NCBI GenBank assembly: GCA_017469545.1
Contig: JAFUGE010000016.1
Span: 1-46,359 of the forward strand
Length of the DNA: 46,359 nt
From: Clostridia bacterium
GTDB taxonomy: Bacteria; Bacillota; Clostridia; TANB77; UBA1234
Reading direction: 5' to 3'
Shown piece by piece: positions 44,276 to 46,359 of this stretch; the first letter of the stretch is position 1, and each line of letters begins with the position of its first letter. The notes beneath the pieces were generated by a model. That model did no database searches. It saw only the letters and a list, made by a program, of their open reading frames with translations, and was not told the DNA's origin. The position numbers and the translations under genes are program-made.

Positions 44276-45715
44276 TTGAGAAAAACAAAAATAGTCTGTA
44301 CTCTTGGCCCAACGACTGACGACTACAAAACACTGGCCAAGCTATGCTCTTCCGGTATGAACGTCGCAAGATTCAATTTCTCTCACGGCGACTACGAGCA
44401 ACAAGGAAAGCGAATCGAACTATTCAAAGCAGTTCGTGAAGAATTAAATCTCTATATTCCAATGATGCTAGATACCAAGGGCCCAGAAATCCGCATCGGT
44501 ACTTTTAAAGATAAAAAAATTAATCTAGTAAACGGAAAAAAATTTATCCTGTCGCACAGTGAATGCGAAGGAACAGAAGAAAAAGTATTCGTCAATTATC
44601 CATTTCTTGCAAATGATGTACAGGTAGGCACAACCATCTTAATCAATGATGGATTAATCGAGCTGGAAGTATTAGAAACACCAGATAAAGACGTCAAATG
44701 CAAAGTCATACACGGCGGCCCACTAACAGATAGAAAGAGTGTTAACATTCCGGGCTTAAAACTAAATCTTCCCCTTCTTACTAAGAAAGACGAAGAAGAT
44801 ATTATCTTTGGAATTCAGAATGGTTTTGACATTATCGCCGCTTCCTTTGTTAGAAAGGCAGAAGATATTTTAGCTATCAAAGAAATTTTAAATACCCACA
44901 ATGCCTCTCACATCAAGATTATCGCAAAAATAGAAAATCACGAGGGCGTCGAAAACTTTGACCAAATCCTAGATGTGGCAGACGGCATTATGGTTGCGCG
45001 TGGAGACTTAGGCGTAGAAATTCCAATCGAACAAGTTCCTCTCCTTCAAAAAGAATTTGTACAAAAATGTAATCGAAAAGGAAAAATGGTAATCATTGCA
45101 ACGCAAATGTTAGAATCCATGATTGCAAACCCAAGGCCAACAAGAGCCGAAGTCAGCGACATTGCAAATGCTATATTTGAGGGCACCTCTGCCATTATGC
45201 TATCTGGCGAAACCGCAAGTGGCAACTTCCCAATCGAATGCGTCAAAACAATGCACACCATTGCAGAATCAGTAGAAAACAATGCAAATTACTGGGAAAG
45301 ATTTTCTCATAGAGACTATTCTTACTTGATAGATAGCAGGCCAAACTTAATCGTAGGTCACGCCCTTTGTGAAGTAGCAATGCAAGTAAAAGCAAGCGCC
45401 ATCTTCTCACTATCTTCACATGGAAACACACCATTAGCATTGGCTTCATTCCAACCAGAATGCCCAATATACGCCATTACACATGACATCCACACTGCAT
45501 CCCAGCTAAACTTAACTTGGGGCGTCACGCCAATCCTCGTCAATTATTCAGCTTCTCCAGAAGAAATGATTGCACAAGGCGTAGAAAAAGCCAAAGAATA
45601 CGGCTATGTACACGTAGGAGACACAGTCGTCATTGGCGGAAGCGACACCCACGACAAAGCCAATATGCTAGGCTTCCAGTCTAACAAAACATTAGGCGGA
45701 ATATACGTAATATAA
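44276..45715 (+). CDS. pyk: Pyruvate kinase
   Basis: Makes pyruvate and ATP from phosphoenolpyruvate. The likely start is TTG 44276 (MRKTKIVCTLGPTTDD), with GAGGGTGA just before it; GTG 44267 overlaps that site. Motifs: MNVARFNFSHGDY, DTKGPEIRIG, IMVARGDLGVEIP, ATQMLESM and SGETASGNFP. 479 residues, without the extra C-terminal PEP-binding-like domain some Firmicute enzymes have. Confidence 0.97.
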   Translation: MRKTKIVCTLGPTTDDYKTLAKLCSSGMNVARFNFSHGDYEQQGKRIELFKAVREELNLYIPMMLDTKGPEIRIGTFKDKKINLVNGKKFILSHSECEGTEEKVFVNYPFLANDVQVGTTILINDGLIELEVLETPDKDVKCKVIHGGPLTDRKSVNIPGLKLNLPLLTKKDEEDIIFGIQNGFDIIAASFVRKAEDILAIKEILNTHNASHIKIIAKIENHEGVENFDQILDVADGIMVARGDLGVEIPIEQVPLLQKEFVQKCNRKGKMVIIATQMLESMIANPRPTRAEVSDIANAIFEGTSAIMLSGETASGNFPIECVKTMHTIAESVENNANYWERFSHRDYSYLIDSRPNLIVGHALCEVAMQVKASAIFSLSSHGNTPLALASFQPECPIYAITHDIHTASQLNLTWGVTPILVNYSASPEEMIAQGVEKAKEYGYVHVGDTVVIGGSDTHDKANMLGFQSNKTLGGIYVI

Positions 45716-45719
45716 ATTT

Positions 45720-45746
45720 GTAGGGGCGGCGTATCACGCCGCCCGT
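45720..45746. repeat. Dispersed palindromic repeat, copy 14
   Basis: GTAGGGGCGGCG...CGCCGCCCGT, CGGCG variant, forward orientation, five bases after the pyk stop. The gap 45747-45951 holds two more hairpins: TAGACAGGC...GCCTATCTA (about 45849-45871) and TTTTGTAGC-ATCC-GCTACAAAA (about 45882-45903). Confidence 0.9.
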
Positions 45747-45951
45747 GATTTTCGTACAATTAAATTCTAGCAAATGAAAAATCAACAAATTATCTTCAAA
45801 ATTCCTATTGACAAAATCAAAAATCCAATGTAACGTGTACTTAATCTTTAGACAGGCTTCTCGCCTATCTAAACAAATTCTATTTTGTAGCATCCGCTAC
45901 AAAAATTTTCCAAACAAGAAATATAATGAAGTAAGAAAGGAACGTTTTATT

Positions 45952-46359
45952 ATGGAATTTAAAAAAGTAGAAGAAGGCATCGTACCAATTTACGAAAATG
46001 ACACTAATGAAAAATTAATTAATGCAAGAGAACTACACCAAGCTCTAAAAAACAAAAGACAATTTGCAAACTGGATAAAACAAAGAATTGACCAATATGG
46101 ATTTTTGAGAAACCTAGATTTCGTCACATTTAACAAATTTGTTAAACGTGGAGAGAGTAATTTAGGCACAAAAATTATAGAATACTACATCACTATAGAT
46201 ATGGCCAAGGAACTCTGTATGGTTGAAAACAATGAAATGGGCAGGAAAATTCGTAGATACTTTATTGAGGCAGAAAAAAGATACCGTGAAATCATAAATA
46301 ATCCATCAAATATATTTGATTTTATGCGTCTTGCACTGAATCAAATCGAATTAAATTCG
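45952..46359 (+). CDS. AntA/AntB-family antirepressor, 3' end outside the window
   Basis: 136 residues are visible from ATG 45952 (GAAAGGAACG upstream). The AntA/AntB domain is clear: INARELHQALKNKRQFANWI, KQRIDQYGFLRNLDFVTFNK, then YYITIDMAKELCMVENNEMG. Such proteins act as phage antirepressors or regulators in prophages and mobile islands. TATAAT-like sequence occurs at 45922. It may mark the border of a mobile region beyond the right edge. Confidence 0.88.
   Translation, partial: MEFKKVEEGIVPIYENDTNEKLINARELHQALKNKRQFANWIKQRIDQYGFLRNLDFVTFNKFVKRGESNLGTKIIEYYITIDMAKELCMVENNEMGRKIRRYFIEAEKRYREIINNPSNIFDFMRLALNQIELNS

Noticed and set aside
45952-46359. Full prophage at the right edge
   Set aside because: Only one antirepressor gene is visible; no integrase, attachment site or structural gene lies in the window.

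Overview
The window looks like a chromosome segment of a low-GC, Gram-positive, endospore-forming anaerobe of the Clostridia type. Evidence: spoVT, spoIVA and a YtxC-like gene, S-layer homology (SLH) domains, a SAM-I riboswitch on metK, consensus TTGACA-N17-TATAAT promoters, AGGAGG ribosome sites and AGA-dominated arginine codon use. It is mostly ordinary core genome with a few foreign-looking single-gene units and a phage-type regulator at each of two places.

Layout. 1-600: end of an unknown gene, tRNA-Thr, terminator, 6S RNA. 598-7911 (minus): spoVT, then a likely operon recD2 - SLH protein - comF - KAP-type P-loop NTPase. 8076-10781: a small ORF and a three-gene pilin-like/GLUG surface operon. 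10916-13380 (minus): metK with SAM riboswitch, yqeY, rpsU, rpsT. 13694-17752: small membrane protein, OGG-type glycosylase, TraX-like membrane protein, two-component pair. 17988-21566: thioredoxin, a decayed asparagine-synthetase-like gene, a carboxypeptidase-regulatory-like protein, murI, another pilin-like gene. 21586-25437: small hydrophobic ORF, tRNA-Met and tRNA-Tyr, membrane-anchored hypothetical, rqcH (NFACT), ORF6N regulator. 25536-27015: spoIVA. 28705-45715: a glycogen/energy block (GT4 glycogen-synthase-like, DUF4912, GH57 branching enzyme, glucan phosphorylase, pyruvate kinase) interrupted by a secreted transglutaminase-like gene, a 2,227-residue repeat protein and a YtxC-like gene. 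The window ends inside an AntA/AntB antirepressor gene.

Main discovery candidate. Three genes (recD2, an asnB-like gene and spoIVA) are each broken by one apparent extra base. In all three the break can be placed exactly at an in-frame CGG codon, and skipping the C restores the conserved protein (spoIVA becomes exactly 492 residues, the B. subtilis length). A hand scan of the other host-like genes, about 12,000 codons including every CGG in the 2,227-codon gene, found no other in-frame CGG, although out-of-frame CGG is common. This fits an organism in which CGG is unassigned or unreadable and works as a programmed +1 frameshift site. The only genes that use CGG as an ordinary in-frame codon are three self-contained, higher-GC transcription units (an FtsH-like M41 protein, the transglutaminase-like protein, a 37-residue hydrophobic ORF), which look recently acquired.

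A second theme is a dispersed palindromic repeat (GTAGGGGC...GCCCGT, about 27 nt) present in 14 intact or decayed copies between genes. It provides the stop codon of one gene, a variant covers the end of another ORF, and one decayed copy forms the metK terminator.
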